Shown piece by piece: positions 1-8,475 of a stretch of DNA of 64,000 nt. The notes beneath the pieces were generated by a model. It searched no databases, had not been told where the DNA came from, and was given only the letters and a program-made list of their open reading frames with translations. The position numbers and the translations under genes are program-made. Source of the DNA: Capnocytophaga sp. Lineage in GTDB: Bacteria; Bacteroidota; Bacteroidia; Flavobacteriales; Flavobacteriaceae. The first letter of the stretch is position 1. Each line of letters opens with the position of its first letter. Where the stretch lies: positions 1 through 64,000 of the forward strand of contig JAUMUT010000006.1 of the NCBI GenBank assembly GCA_030530525.1, written 5' to 3'.

Positions 1-125
1 CATTGGTTATTTATAGAAAGTCAAATAAAAATATGTGTTAGTCAAATATAGTTTTTAGAAGGACAAATATATATTTTAGTTAGTCATTTTAATATTTTAG
101 TTGATTATTTCTATATTATAAAAAA

Positions 126-162
126 GAAAATGTACTTATCTATTAGACAAGTACATTTTTAT
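126..162 (-). terminator. Terminator of the secreted repeat protein
   Basis: An 11-bp perfect inverted repeat (128-138 with 150-160, arm AAAATGTACTT) lies just past the stop codon at 183. It is followed on the minus strand by a T-rich run, as in an intrinsic terminator. I see no gene in bases 1-182. Confidence 0.7.
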
Positions 163-182
163 GTGTAATTTGTAGGTATATA

Positions 183-1445
183 TTATCTTATAGGAGAGTA
201 AAAATAGTTAGTTTCTCTGATAAGAACAAAATTTTGATTAATTTTAGTATAACGTTTTATGTTTAGTAAAGGATTTTTAGAGATAATAGTTTCTGTTTCT
301 ATGTTTCCTTTATCTTCAACCTCTTCCTTATTTGCCGTAGTTAGGTATGTATATTCATATTTTTCTATTTCTTCCCATTTTTTAGAGTTAGTTTGATAAA
401 TATATTGCACTTCTTGGGTTGTATTTCCGTTATTATCAAAAGTATATGTTATTCGCTCTCCTCTTCCGTCGTTATGAAAGTATTGTATTTCTATATTTCT
501 TTTTTTATCATCGTAGAAATGTATTTCACGTTCGTTTAGTTCCATTTTTTTGCTTACTTCATTAATTTTATAGAAGTTCATAGTAACAGAATGCTCGTTC
601 TCGTCTGTTTTTTGTTCGTGTAAAGAATAATTTTCCCACATTTGTTCTTTTTTATTCCATACTTGGTATAATTTTTCTATCTTATTGGAGTTTTTATCTT
701 CTGTATGTATTGTTTTATAGTCGTTAGTCCATTCATTATTAGAGAAAATAGAAACAATAACAGAGTAATTGTTTTCATTATTAAAGAAATATTCTGTTTT
801 TTGATTATTTACCCAATTATTTCCGTCAAAAGCTAATAGAATTTCTTCTTTTAGGATAGTATCTTTTTCGTAGAAACTCTCTTTTTTTATCATTTGTTTC
901 CATTCGGTGTCTAATGAATCGGTAGAAGTACTTACGTATAAGGTAGTTTTTCCTTTTGGGTTCTCTATAAAATATTCTTCATCAATTTTTCGCCACTCAT
1001 TATTATCTGTATAGACGTATTTTATAGTATAGAAGCGTTCTTTTTCTCTAAAACGTTCTGTTTTATTGTTTTTTTGCCACTTTTTATTGTTAAATAAGGA
1101 TTCTATAATGGTATTTTTATCGTTTTTATCGTAAAAATATTCTACTTTGTATCTTTTTTGCCACTTTTTATTGTTTAAATTACGATAATATTGCTCATAA
1201 TAGTGTATTGTATTATTTTTATTGTAGTATTGAATGATTTTTTGGCTGTCAAAATTGCCATAATGGTTGTATCTGGTAATTTCTAACTGATTTTTTTTGG
1301 GACGAAAGACTTGTTTTACCCCATAAGAGAGCACTTTTTTGTTATTTTCTAAGTCTATTTGCTTGGTTTGGATGCTATCTAACCGAATTTTCTGAGCTTT
1401 TATAGTAGAAAAAGCCAAGCATAAGAGAAGTGTAATATATTTCAT
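183..1445 (-). CDS. Secreted W/Y-rich repeat protein, function unknown
   Basis: I do not recognise this 420-residue protein. An N-terminal signal peptide ends around IKA-QK (residues 15-19), so it is exported. There is no lipobox: the cysteine at position 9 lies inside the hydrophobic core. Most of the mature part is a degenerate repeat of about 30-45 residues, each with a tryptophan (NNKKWQ, NNEW, NNWV), a short basic stretch, then an aromatic strand such as VEYFYD or TEYFFN. At least eight units can be seen. This looks like a beta-rich repeat in the manner of other Bacteroidota secreted proteins with Y-D-N-G-N turns (inference). The gene stands alone with its own terminator. Confidence 0.6.
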   Translation of the reverse strand: MKYITLLLCLAFSTIKAQKIRLDSIQTKQIDLENNKKVLSYGVKQVFRPKKNQLEITRYNHYGNFDSQKIIQYYNKNNTIHYYEQYYRNLNNKKWQKRYKVEYFYDKNDKNTIIESLFNNKKWQKNNKTERFREKERFYTIKYVYTDNNEWRKIDEEYFIENPKGKTTLYVSTSTDSLDTEWKQMIKKESFYEKDTILKEEILLAFDGNNWVNNQKTEYFFNNENNYSVIVSIFSNNEWTNDYKTIHTEDKNSNKIEKLYQVWNKKEQMWENYSLHEQKTDENEHSVTMNFYKINEVSKKMELNEREIHFYDDKKRNIEIQYFHNDGRGERITYTFDNNGNTTQEVQYIYQTNSKKWEEIEKYEYTYLTTANKEEVEDKGNIETETIISKNPLLNIKRYTKINQNFVLIRETNYFYSPIR

Positions 1446-1530
1446 AAAAATATGATAAAGTCTATTTGTTTAGTAATAAAAAAGGGAAGATTTTTGAAGG
1501 GTAGAATTAAAAAAAGAAAGAAATGTAGGA

Positions 1531-1575
1531 TAAAAAATCCCCTTTATTCCTCTTTGAAGTAAGAATAAAGGGGAA
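1531..1575 (-). terminator. Terminator downstream of glnS
   Basis: The arm TCCCCTTTATTC (1538-1549) pairs perfectly with GAATAAAGGGGA (1563-1574). On the minus strand the stem is followed by a run of T. It lies just past the glnS stop at 1598. Confidence 0.85.
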
Positions 1576-1597
1576 ATGTTGTGCTAAAATAATAAAA

Positions 1598-3286
1598 TTA
1601 TGCTTTATCTTCAATTTTAGCCCAAGTATCTTTAAGTCCTACGGTTTTGTTGAATACTAATTTTTCGTTGGAAGAATCTGTATCTACACAAAAATAGCCC
1701 AATCGTTGAAATTGTAGAGTTTTTCCTGCTTTGCTGTCTTTTAGGCTGGGTTCTACGAAAGCGGAAACTATTTTCAAACTCTCCGGATTGATGTAGTTTA
1801 AAAAGCTATCTTCTTGTCTATCAGGTTCTGCGATAGAAAATAATCTATCATAAAGACGAACTTCGGCAGTTATAGCGTGCGGAATAGAAACCCAGTGCAG
1901 TGTGCCTTTTACTTTGCGCAAACTTGCTTCTGTACCGCTACCACTACGGCTATCAGGGTCATATGTGCAATGAATTTCCGTGATATTGCCTTCTTTGTCT
2001 TTTACTACGCTTTCCGCTTTAATGATATAAGCATTTTTCAGGCGAACTTCTCCTCCGAGTTTCAAACGAAAATACTTTTTATCGGCTTCTTCTCTAAAAT
2101 CTTCTCTTTCTATATAAATTTCACGTGAAAAAGGTACTTTCCGATAGGTCATAGGTTCTACTTCGGGGTTATTTTCAGCATCAAGCCATTCTTCTTTACC
2201 TTCTGGATAGTTGGTGATAACTACTTTGATAGGGTCAAGCACAGCCATTACTCGGTTTGCTTTTTTATTCAAATCTTCCCGAACACAAAATTCTAATAAA
2301 GAAACATCAATGAGGTTTTCGCGTTTTGCAATCCCGATAGTATCTGCAAATTTGCGTATTGCTTCGGGGGTATAACCGCGTCTTCGTAGTCCTGAAATGG
2401 TAGGCATACGTGGGTCGTCCCAGCCTGCAACGTAGTTTTCATTTACAAGTTGTAATAATTTACGCTTACTTACTATGGTATGGCTAAGGTTACGTCGAGC
2501 AAATTCTCGTTGTTTAGGGCGTACTTTGCTATTATCATAAATTTGGTCTAAAAACCAATCATATAGCTCTCGGTGAGGTAAAAATTCTAACGTACAAAGC
2601 GAGTGTGAAATTTGTTCTAAATAATCACTTTCGCCGTGTGCCCAATCATACATAGGGTATATGCACCATTTATCGCCCGTGCGATGGTGAGAAGAGTGCA
2701 TAATGCGGTATAGAATAGGGTCACGCATTAGCATATTTGGCGATGCCATATCTATTTTAGCCCGAAGTACATAAGTGCCGTTTTTAAATTCACCATTTTT
2801 CATTCTTTCAAAAAGGGCAAGATTTTCTTCTACCGAAGTATTTCTGTAAGGACTTTCTGTTCCTGCGGTGGTAGGAGTTCCTTTTTGGGCAGCAATTTCT
2901 TCCGAAGTTTGCCCATCTACATAAGCTTTTCCTGCTTGGATAAGAGCAACAGCCCAATCATAAAGTTCTTGAAAATAATCGGAGGCATAACACTCTTTAT
3001 CCCATTGAAAACCAAGCCATTCTACATCTCGGCGGATAGCATCCACATACTCTTGTTCTTCTTTACTTGGGTTGGTATCATCAAAACGAAGATTTACAGG
3101 CGCATTATAGCGCAAACCAAGCCCAAAATTCAAACAAATAGAGCTAGCGTGCCCCAAGTGTAAATAACCATTGGGTTCAGGAGGAAAACGGAAACGTAAT
3201 TTATTGGAAGGAAAACCATTTGCGAGGTCTTCCTCAATTATATTTTCAATAAAGTTATTAGATTTTTCTTTAATTTCTTCTGCCAT
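1598..3286 (-). CDS. glnS: Glutaminyl-tRNA synthetase
   Basis: This class I synthetase charges tRNA-Gln with glutamine in the cytoplasm. At 562 residues it has the usual bacterial GlnRS length. The HIGH-type signature is HLGH at residues 43-46, within the family block PPEPNGYLHLGHA. The KMSKS-type loop is VSKRK near residue 267. The C-terminal half carries the two beta-barrels that read the anticodon. The ATG at 3284-3286 fits a minus-strand -7 box TATCTTTG at 3315-3322. A GlnRS means the genome does not rely only on the transamidation route for Gln-tRNA (inference). aroA lies upstream on the same strand with a promoter box of its own. Confidence 0.97.
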   Translation of the reverse strand: MAEEIKEKSNNFIENIIEEDLANGFPSNKLRFRFPPEPNGYLHLGHASSICLNFGLGLRYNAPVNLRFDDTNPSKEEQEYVDAIRRDVEWLGFQWDKECYASDYFQELYDWAVALIQAGKAYVDGQTSEEIAAQKGTPTTAGTESPYRNTSVEENLALFERMKNGEFKNGTYVLRAKIDMASPNMLMRDPILYRIMHSSHHRTGDKWCIYPMYDWAHGESDYLEQISHSLCTLEFLPHRELYDWFLDQIYDNSKVRPKQREFARRNLSHTIVSKRKLLQLVNENYVAGWDDPRMPTISGLRRRGYTPEAIRKFADTIGIAKRENLIDVSLLEFCVREDLNKKANRVMAVLDPIKVVITNYPEGKEEWLDAENNPEVEPMTYRKVPFSREIYIEREDFREEADKKYFRLKLGGEVRLKNAYIIKAESVVKDKEGNITEIHCTYDPDSRSGSGTEASLRKVKGTLHWVSIPHAITAEVRLYDRLFSIAEPDRQEDSFLNYINPESLKIVSAFVEPSLKDSKAGKTLQFQRLGYFCVDTDSSNEKLVFNKTVGLKDTWAKIEDKA

Positions 3287-3379
3287 CTTTATAATGATAT
3301 ATGATAATTTTCTGCAAAGATAGAAAATTATTTTGAATTTCTACGTTACTCCATCAAGGATTTTATAAAGCATTTTTTC

Positions 3380-4588
3380 TTATTCTAATATTTGAGCTAA
3401 ATCCTCCCAAAAATTGGGGTAAGACTTGCTTACTACTTCCTTATCCTTAATAATTATCGGGATTTTTGTGCAAAGAGTAGCAAATGACATAGCCATTCGG
3501 TGGTCGTTATACGTTTCTATTTCTATATTTTCTATTAATTTTTGAGGTTTTATAAATATCTCATTTTCAGTAGTTTTTACTATTTGTCCTAATTTTTGTA
3601 ATTCGTTTTGTAAGGCTAATAATCGGTCAGTTTCTTTTATTTTTAATGTATGAAGCCCTGTTAAGTGGCATTCTAAGCCCAATCCGACACAAGTAACGGC
3701 GATAGTTTGCGCAATATCAGGAGTATCCGACATTTCTAAACTAAAAAAAGTAGATTTTACTTCATTTTTTTTAATAATTTCTATACCTTCTGGGTGAAAT
3801 ATGGTTTCTACACCAAAAAAATGATATATTTCCGCTGTTTTTCTATCTCCTTGTAGTGAATTTTCTTTAAAATAAGATAAAAAAAGCGAAGTTCCTACCT
3901 TACTTTGTGCAATTAAGCTATAAAAGTAAGAAGCAGCACTCCAATCGGGTTCAATAGTAATCGTTTGTGGTGTTACCGCTTTTTCTTTTTTTATCGTAAT
4001 TTGATTATCTACAAAAGAAGTTTTTACCCCAATTTGGTTAAGCAAAGCCAACGTCATATATATATAAGGAAGAGAAGTGTATTTGCCTATTAGGTTGATT
4101 TTCAGTCCGTTGGTTAAATACGATCCAATAAGTGCAAGTGCAGAAATATATTGGCTACTGGTGTTGGCAAGCAAGGATACTTCTTTTTTTTCTAATTTTT
4201 TACCTATAATTTCCAATGGCGGAAAACCTTCTTTTTCTAAATAATTAATTTCTGCGCCTAATTCTCGGAGCGCATCTACCAATATTTTTATTGGGCGTTC
4301 TTTCATTCTGGAAGAGCCTGTTAAGATAGTTTTTCGCCCTTCTTGGATTGCAAAAAAAGCGGTTAAAAAACGCATAGCTGTTCCTGCGTGCTGAATATCA
4401 ATAACTTCTTGTTGGCTTTGTAAGGCTTTTTGCATTAAAACAGAATCGTCAGAAGTGGAATAGTTTTCCAATTTTATTTCAGGGAACAAAGCCTGCAAGA
4501 GTAATAATCTATTGGTTTCACTTTTAGAACTCTCAATATGTAATTTTTTAGAAGATTTTAGTTGGCTTTTGGGTAAAAAAATATCCAT
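3380..4588 (-). CDS. aroA: 3-phosphoshikimate 1-carboxyvinyltransferase (EPSP synthase)
   Basis: This enzyme joins phosphoenolpyruvate to shikimate 3-phosphate, the sixth step of chorismate synthesis. Family blocks appear in order: SSKSETNR near residue 20 (shikimate binding), AGTAMRFL near 85, TGSSRMKERPI near 105, EPDWSAASY in the middle, SDTPDIA (the conserved catalytic-Asp block), KIKETDR, and YNDHRMAMS near the end. At 402 residues it is somewhat shorter than the enterobacterial enzyme (about 427). The ATG at 4586-4588 is preceded by a -7 box TATCTTTG on the minus strand (plus coordinates 4608-4615). It is transcribed away from the PAS gene. Confidence 0.95.
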   Translation of the reverse strand: MDIFLPKSQLKSSKKLHIESSKSETNRLLLLQALFPEIKLENYSTSDDSVLMQKALQSQQEVIDIQHAGTAMRFLTAFFAIQEGRKTILTGSSRMKERPIKILVDALRELGAEINYLEKEGFPPLEIIGKKLEKKEVSLLANTSSQYISALALIGSYLTNGLKINLIGKYTSLPYIYMTLALLNQIGVKTSFVDNQITIKKEKAVTPQTITIEPDWSAASYFYSLIAQSKVGTSLFLSYFKENSLQGDRKTAEIYHFFGVETIFHPEGIEIIKKNEVKSTFFSLEMSDTPDIAQTIAVTCVGLGLECHLTGLHTLKIKETDRLLALQNELQKLGQIVKTTENEIFIKPQKLIENIEIETYNDHRMAMSFATLCTKIPIIIKDKEVVSKSYPNFWEDLAQILE

Positions 4589-4764
4589 TTACGTGTTATT
4601 TATAGGGCAAAGATACTTTATTTTTGGGTTATTTGGTCGTTAAAAGAAGAAAAAAAAGAGGAAAAATCTACAAAATCTGTTATTTAGAAAAAATATAAAT
4701 TACTGATTATATTAGAATTCCAAATTTTAACATATAAAAAAATGTTAATTTATTAATTGTATTT

Positions 4765-4795
4765 TTGCAACATTGAGTTTTTTTTCGTACCTTTG
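4765..4795 (+). promoter_or_regulatory. Bacteroidota promoter of the PAS gene
   Basis: TTG at 4765-4767, a 20-base spacer, then TACCTTTG at 4788-4795 match the Bacteroidota -33/-7 consensus. A second TAnnTTTG-type octamer, TATTTTTG, ends at 4767. The 4589-4847 gap holds this promoter, the aroA promoter and a short hairpin (TTAACAT/ATGTTAA, 4727-4748). Confidence 0.7.
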
Positions 4796-4847
4796 TAGTG
4801 GAATTAATAGAATGCTATTTATGTTATTTTAACTTAAAAAATTGGTT

Positions 4848-5561
4848 ATGGAACAATCAGGATTAGGAGCTTATATAGAAGCTTTACAAACGGAGTACAA
4901 GCCCGAACCAACGGAGATGAGGGCAAAAGGTTTTTTTTCTCAAAAGTTACAAGAAACAAAACCTCATAAAGTTTCTTTAAATGTATCAATGCCAATAAAT
5001 GGGCAGGCTATTCTTAATAAAGAAATTATTTGGGATAAAAAATTAGTTCTGATGAGTAAAACAGATAAGTACGGAACTATTGAGTATGCCAATGATATTT
5101 TTATTAAAGTATCAGGATATGAAGATTATGAGTTAATTGGAAGTTCTCATAATATCGTGCGTCATCCAGATATGCCAAAAGTAATCTTTAAATATCTTTG
5201 GAATGCCCTTGAAGAAGGTAAAGCTTTTTACGGAGTGTTTAAAAATCTTACCAAAGAAGGCTGTTTTTATTGGGTAATTTCTAATTTTGAAATAAAAAGA
5301 GACCAAAATGGAGATATTGTAAATTATATCAGCTACCGAAAAGCTGTGCCAGAAGGAGTAGTGAAAGATGTAATTGAGCCTTTGTATAAAAGATTGCTAA
5401 AAATAGAGCAAACCAACGGAATGGAGCTCAGTGAGAAGTATTTGGAAGGATTTTTGGAACAACGAAACCAAACTCTTTGCGAATATATTAAAGAAGTAAT
5501 AATGCAATATAGTAAAGACAAAGAGAAAAAAGGCTTCTTTACTAGATTTTTTGCAAAATAG
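4848..5561 (+). CDS. Aer-like PAS domain protein
   Basis: This is a soluble 237-residue protein with one PAS domain at about residues 60-165 and no transmembrane segment. The domain has the Aer/PAS_3 look: a strand reading TDKYGTIEYAND, then SGYEDYELIG, then the NIVRHPDMP block and W-x-I-x-N-F near the end. In Aer such domains bind flavin and sense redox state; whether this one binds a cofactor is not visible. No output domain is attached. The C-terminus is charged and ends in an amphipathic KKGFFTRFFAK tail that might touch a membrane or partner (inference). The ATG at 4848 is preferred over an upstream in-frame TTG at 4842. Confidence 0.8.
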   Translation: MEQSGLGAYIEALQTEYKPEPTEMRAKGFFSQKLQETKPHKVSLNVSMPINGQAILNKEIIWDKKLVLMSKTDKYGTIEYANDIFIKVSGYEDYELIGSSHNIVRHPDMPKVIFKYLWNALEEGKAFYGVFKNLTKEGCFYWVISNFEIKRDQNGDIVNYISYRKAVPEGVVKDVIEPLYKRLLKIEQTNGMELSEKYLEGFLEQRNQTLCEYIKEVIMQYSKDKEKKGFFTRFFAK

Positions 5562-5631
5562 TTAATTTATTAACAAATAGTTTTATTTCATAGTTTTATT
5601 TTAAGTTAATTTTTTTTCATAATATAATTGT

Positions 5632-5670
5632 AAAAAATATGGATTACATTTTTTGTAATCCATATTTTTT
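5632..5670. terminator. Bidirectional terminator between the PAS gene and rlmB
   Basis: A perfect 16-bp inverted repeat (5632-5647 with 5655-5670) has A-rich and T-rich outer ends, so it can stop both converging transcripts. Its right end touches the rlmB stop codon at 5670-5672. Confidence 0.85.
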
Positions 5671-6407
5671 TAAGAATTATTACGTTGCCGAATTGTTTCG
5701 TAAAGGAAAACGCCACAAGCAACAGAAACATTTAAAGAACTAATTTTCCCAAACATAGGAAGTTTAGCTTTATCATCTAAAATTTTTAAAATACTATTAG
5801 AAATACCTGTATCTTCTGCACCCATAACAATAGCCAAAGGTTCTTTTAAAGAAATATTATATATGGTGTTATTTGTTTTTTCAGTAGCTCCAATTACTTT
5901 TATTCCGCTTCCTTGTAGGTAATAAATAGTATCCACAAGGTTATCCACTTTACAAATAGGAATATTATAAACTGCACCTGCTGAGGTTTTTATTGTATCT
6001 GCCGATATGGAAGCAGCTCCTCGTTTTGGCATTATAATTCCGCTAACGCCAGTACATTCGGCAGTTCGGATGATAGCTCCAAAGTTACGCACATCAGACA
6101 AATGGTCAAGAATTAAAAACAAAGGCACTTTCCCGCTTTCGGTGGTAGATACTACCAAATCTTCCAAAGAATAAAATTCAATAGGCGAAATATTTGCTAC
6201 GGCACCTTGGTGGTTTTTGCGTGTTAGCCTGTTAAGTTTTTCTATCGGAACATAAGAAAATACGATATTATTTTTCTCTAAAAGAATACGTAACTCATTG
6301 AAAAGGTCGCCTTTAAGTCCTTTTTGTAAGAAAACTTTATCAATTGTTTTTTGAGCGTTTATAGCCTCTATAATGGCACGAAGCCCAAATATTTGGTTAT
6401 TTTCCAT
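5670..6407 (-). CDS. rlmB: 23S rRNA (guanosine-2'-O)-methyltransferase, RlmB type
   Basis: This SpoU-family (SPOUT) enzyme methylates a ribose in 23S rRNA; RlmB modifies G2251 in E. coli numbering. The N-terminal substrate-binding domain begins with IFGLRAIIEAI. The three SpoU motifs are present: NFGAIIRTAECTG, LAIVMGAEDTGIS and SSLNVSVACGVFLYE, which form the knotted SAM site and dimer face. The length of 245 residues is standard. A -7 box TATTTTTG (minus strand, plus coordinates 6425-6432) lies 17 bases before the ATG. The exact target nucleotide is inferred from the family. Confidence 0.9.
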   Translation of the reverse strand: MENNQIFGLRAIIEAINAQKTIDKVFLQKGLKGDLFNELRILLEKNNIVFSYVPIEKLNRLTRKNHQGAVANISPIEFYSLEDLVVSTTESGKVPLFLILDHLSDVRNFGAIIRTAECTGVSGIIMPKRGAASISADTIKTSAGAVYNIPICKVDNLVDTIYYLQGSGIKVIGATEKTNNTIYNISLKEPLAIVMGAEDTGISNSILKILDDKAKLPMFGKISSLNVSVACGVFLYETIRQRNNS

Positions 6408-6561
6408 TCTATTATTTTGAGTTGCAAAAATACGAAATTTATTTTTAACAAAAAAAGAAAAACTACTCCATAACGGAGTAGTTTTCCAAACAAAACTTAT
6501 TAATAATTAAAAACACACTTTTAAAAATTCAAAATAAAATCAATATATTATAACATTCACT

Positions 6562-7224
6562 TTATACTTTAATAGTTACTTTTGTACGGTCAAAAGCGTT
6601 AGGTTTTATTATAGAAAGGTCATAATCTTGAAAACTTCTCATATAATTTCGGATGGAAGTTCCGTTAGCATCAGCAAAACCATTTTGCCCGCCAGAGTTT
6701 AGATAAGATTTTACATTTCCAACTCCTGCAAGGTGCGCCGCTGCCAAAATTCCCGATTCGGTAACTAAAACACCTGCTATTTTTTTTCCTGCAAATAAAT
6801 TAATTTCTCGTTGTAGTCGCCATTTGTTATGCGAAAGGCTTACTTGAAAAACTTTTTCTTGTAGCTCTGGGCTGTTTAAAAAATCTTCTGAAGAAACTCC
6901 ATAAAATTTTAAAGCAGATTTTCCAAATTGGTATTTGCCCATATAACCATAATCATTGGTAATGAAATAGTTACCTCTTGATTCTCGGTAACCCATTTTC
7001 TCTTTAAATCCTATAAAAGAATTTTTTTCTGTTGTAATTATTGATTGGTGTTCTTCAATGATATTTTCTTGCTGAACCATAGTGTGTAGTGGTTCTTCTA
7101 CGATTAATTCTGCGTGTAATTCTTCTCTTGTTCCTGTTTTATCCCAAAAAATAAATACGGTATCCGTTGCCATAATAAACATTAAAACTGGCAGGTACCA
7201 ATATAGTTTTTTGTTTTTTAGCAT
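6562..7224 (-). CDS. Membrane-anchored lysozyme-fold (lytic transglycosylase-like) protein
   Basis: This 220-residue protein has one N-terminal membrane anchor (about residues 8-28) and an extracytoplasmic domain from about residue 70. The domain carries MGYRESRGNY followed by DYGYMGKYQFGKSAL, a pattern of goose-type lysozyme and lytic transglycosylase folds in which the Glu of RESRG would be catalytic. AAAHLAGVGNV later matches the AHxxG block of these enzymes. It probably cleaves or binds peptidoglycan (inference from fold). Gene-finding pipelines often label such flavobacterial proteins as peptidoglycan-binding. A -7 box TAACTTTG (minus strand, plus 7294-7301) lies about 70 bases upstream. 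Confidence 0.7.
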   Translation of the reverse strand: MLKNKKLYWYLPVLMFIMATDTVFIFWDKTGTREELHAELIVEEPLHTMVQQENIIEEHQSIITTEKNSFIGFKEKMGYRESRGNYFITNDYGYMGKYQFGKSALKFYGVSSEDFLNSPELQEKVFQVSLSHNKWRLQREINLFAGKKIAGVLVTESGILAAAHLAGVGNVKSYLNSGGQNGFADANGTSIRNYMRSFQDYDLSIIKPNAFDRTKVTIKV

Positions 7225-7422
7225 TTTTAAATAATTTCTTTAAGATTTACGTATTTCATAACTGAAAAAGATACTACTTAAAATTTCACGGGGCAAAGTT
7301 ACAACTTTTTAAAAAACTACACTAACCTATCATTAATTTTCTGTTAATTCCTTAAAAAGCTCCATAAAATGTAAAATATTAATAAAAACAATGGATAAAG
7401 AATAATTTTCAGGAATTTTAAA

Positions 7423-8226
7423 TTAAGAAATAAACGGAATTTTTAACACATTACATATGGTTTTTAACACTCCAAAATGGGTATTATCTTCTTCTGTTTC
7501 AAAGTTTGCTTCTGATTTTACTTCTGGTTGAGCGTTTTTCATTGCATAGCTATAATGAGCCATTCGCATCATTTCTAAGTCGTTTAAATAATCTCCAAAA
7601 ACCATAGTCTCGTCCTTAGAAATTCCTGTTTTTTCTTGGATAATTTGGATAGCATTGCCTTTATTGGCAGAAATGTTATTAATGTCAATCCAATTTGTGC
7701 CAGAAAGAGCTACTCGTAAGCCTTCGGCAGCAAAAGGCAATAGTTTTGGCAAAGAGTGAAACCGAGCCCCTAAGCGGTCGCAAATGGTAAGTTTGAAAAT
7801 AGTATCGTCTATTTCCGAAAGATTTTTCACCATTTCCACTTGGTTGTAATGAATTTTAACTTGTTCTTCAATATATTTATCATTGGTGGATAAATAAGCA
7901 CTTTTTTTTCCGCACAAGGCTACTCCTACTTGTGGAATGCTATTACAAGTTTCTACAATTTTGTTAATATGATAGGTAGAAATAGGAATTTCATCTAAAA
8001 TTTCATTTTTTAACAGAGTAAAAGCTCCATTTTCGGCAATAAATCCTATTTTTTCTTTGATAGGTTCAAAAAATTGAAGCAAACTAGAATATTGTCTGCC
8101 ACTTGCTACACAAAAAAGTATATTTCGGCGTTCTAATTCTTCAAAAATAGACATAAAATGAGGAGGGAACGCTCCGTTTTCGCCCAAAAGTGTTCCGTCC
8201 ATATCGGTAACTATTAATTTTATCAT
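7423..8226 (-). CDS. HAD-superfamily Cof-type sugar-phosphate phosphatase
   Basis: This is a 267-residue cytoplasmic phosphatase of the Cof/IIB subfamily. Motif I is DMDGTLL at residues 8-14, with the nucleophilic Asp and the general-acid Asp. Motif II is the Ser of VASGRQ. GFIAENGA marks the cap entry, and motif IV is GDYLNDLEMM near residue 220. Relatives act on sugar phosphates, FMN or pyridoxal phosphate; the substrate cannot be read here. It is the last gene of a compact minus-strand operon after oxyR and a DUF2007-like gene (18-base gap), which hints at a stress-related role (inference). Confidence 0.85.
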   Translation of the reverse strand: MIKLIVTDMDGTLLGENGAFPPHFMSIFEELERRNILFCVASGRQYSSLLQFFEPIKEKIGFIAENGAFTLLKNEILDEIPISTYHINKIVETCNSIPQVGVALCGKKSAYLSTNDKYIEEQVKIHYNQVEMVKNLSEIDDTIFKLTICDRLGARFHSLPKLLPFAAEGLRVALSGTNWIDINNISANKGNAIQIIQEKTGISKDETMVFGDYLNDLEMMRMAHYSYAMKNAQPEVKSEANFETEEDNTHFGVLKTICNVLKIPFIS

Positions 8227-8244
8227 TCTATAATAAAGAGTAAT

Positions 8245-8472
8245 TTATTTTTCGTTCAGGTGTAATTTTTCCATAATTTCATTAGCTTTTTCGTATTGAT
8301 CTTCAAATACAAAAACTTCCTGATTTTGGTCAAAAGACCCAAAACCAGCCATTTGTGCAGAAGCAGCTCTATCTTTTATAATTGGCTCAATATCTACTTC
8401 TTGCAAAGCAGATTGTAATAAAATAACACTTGGGATAGAGCCTTCGTAAATTTTTTTCAATTCTGTTTTCAT
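8245..8472 (-). CDS. DUF2007-like small protein
   Basis: This 75-residue protein resembles the DUF2007 'putative signal transducing protein' family. It starts with a strand and helix (IPSVILLQSALQEVDIEP), has a glycine-rich middle (AQMAGFGSF) and then the strand EVFVFEDQY, giving the small alpha/beta fold of that family. No catalytic residues are evident. Its start lies 3 bases after the oxyR stop, so the two are surely co-transcribed and perhaps translationally coupled. The function is unknown. Confidence 0.75.
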   Translation of the reverse strand: MKTELKKIYEGSIPSVILLQSALQEVDIEPIIKDRAASAQMAGFGSFDQNQEVFVFEDQYEKANEIMEKLHLNEK

Positions 8473-8475
8473 TGT

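Noticed and set aside
3287-3379. T-box or other tRNA-sensing leader before glnS, hisS or alaS
   Set aside because: The leaders are short, lack the T-box sequence and antiterminator, and each has an ordinary -7 box close to the gene.
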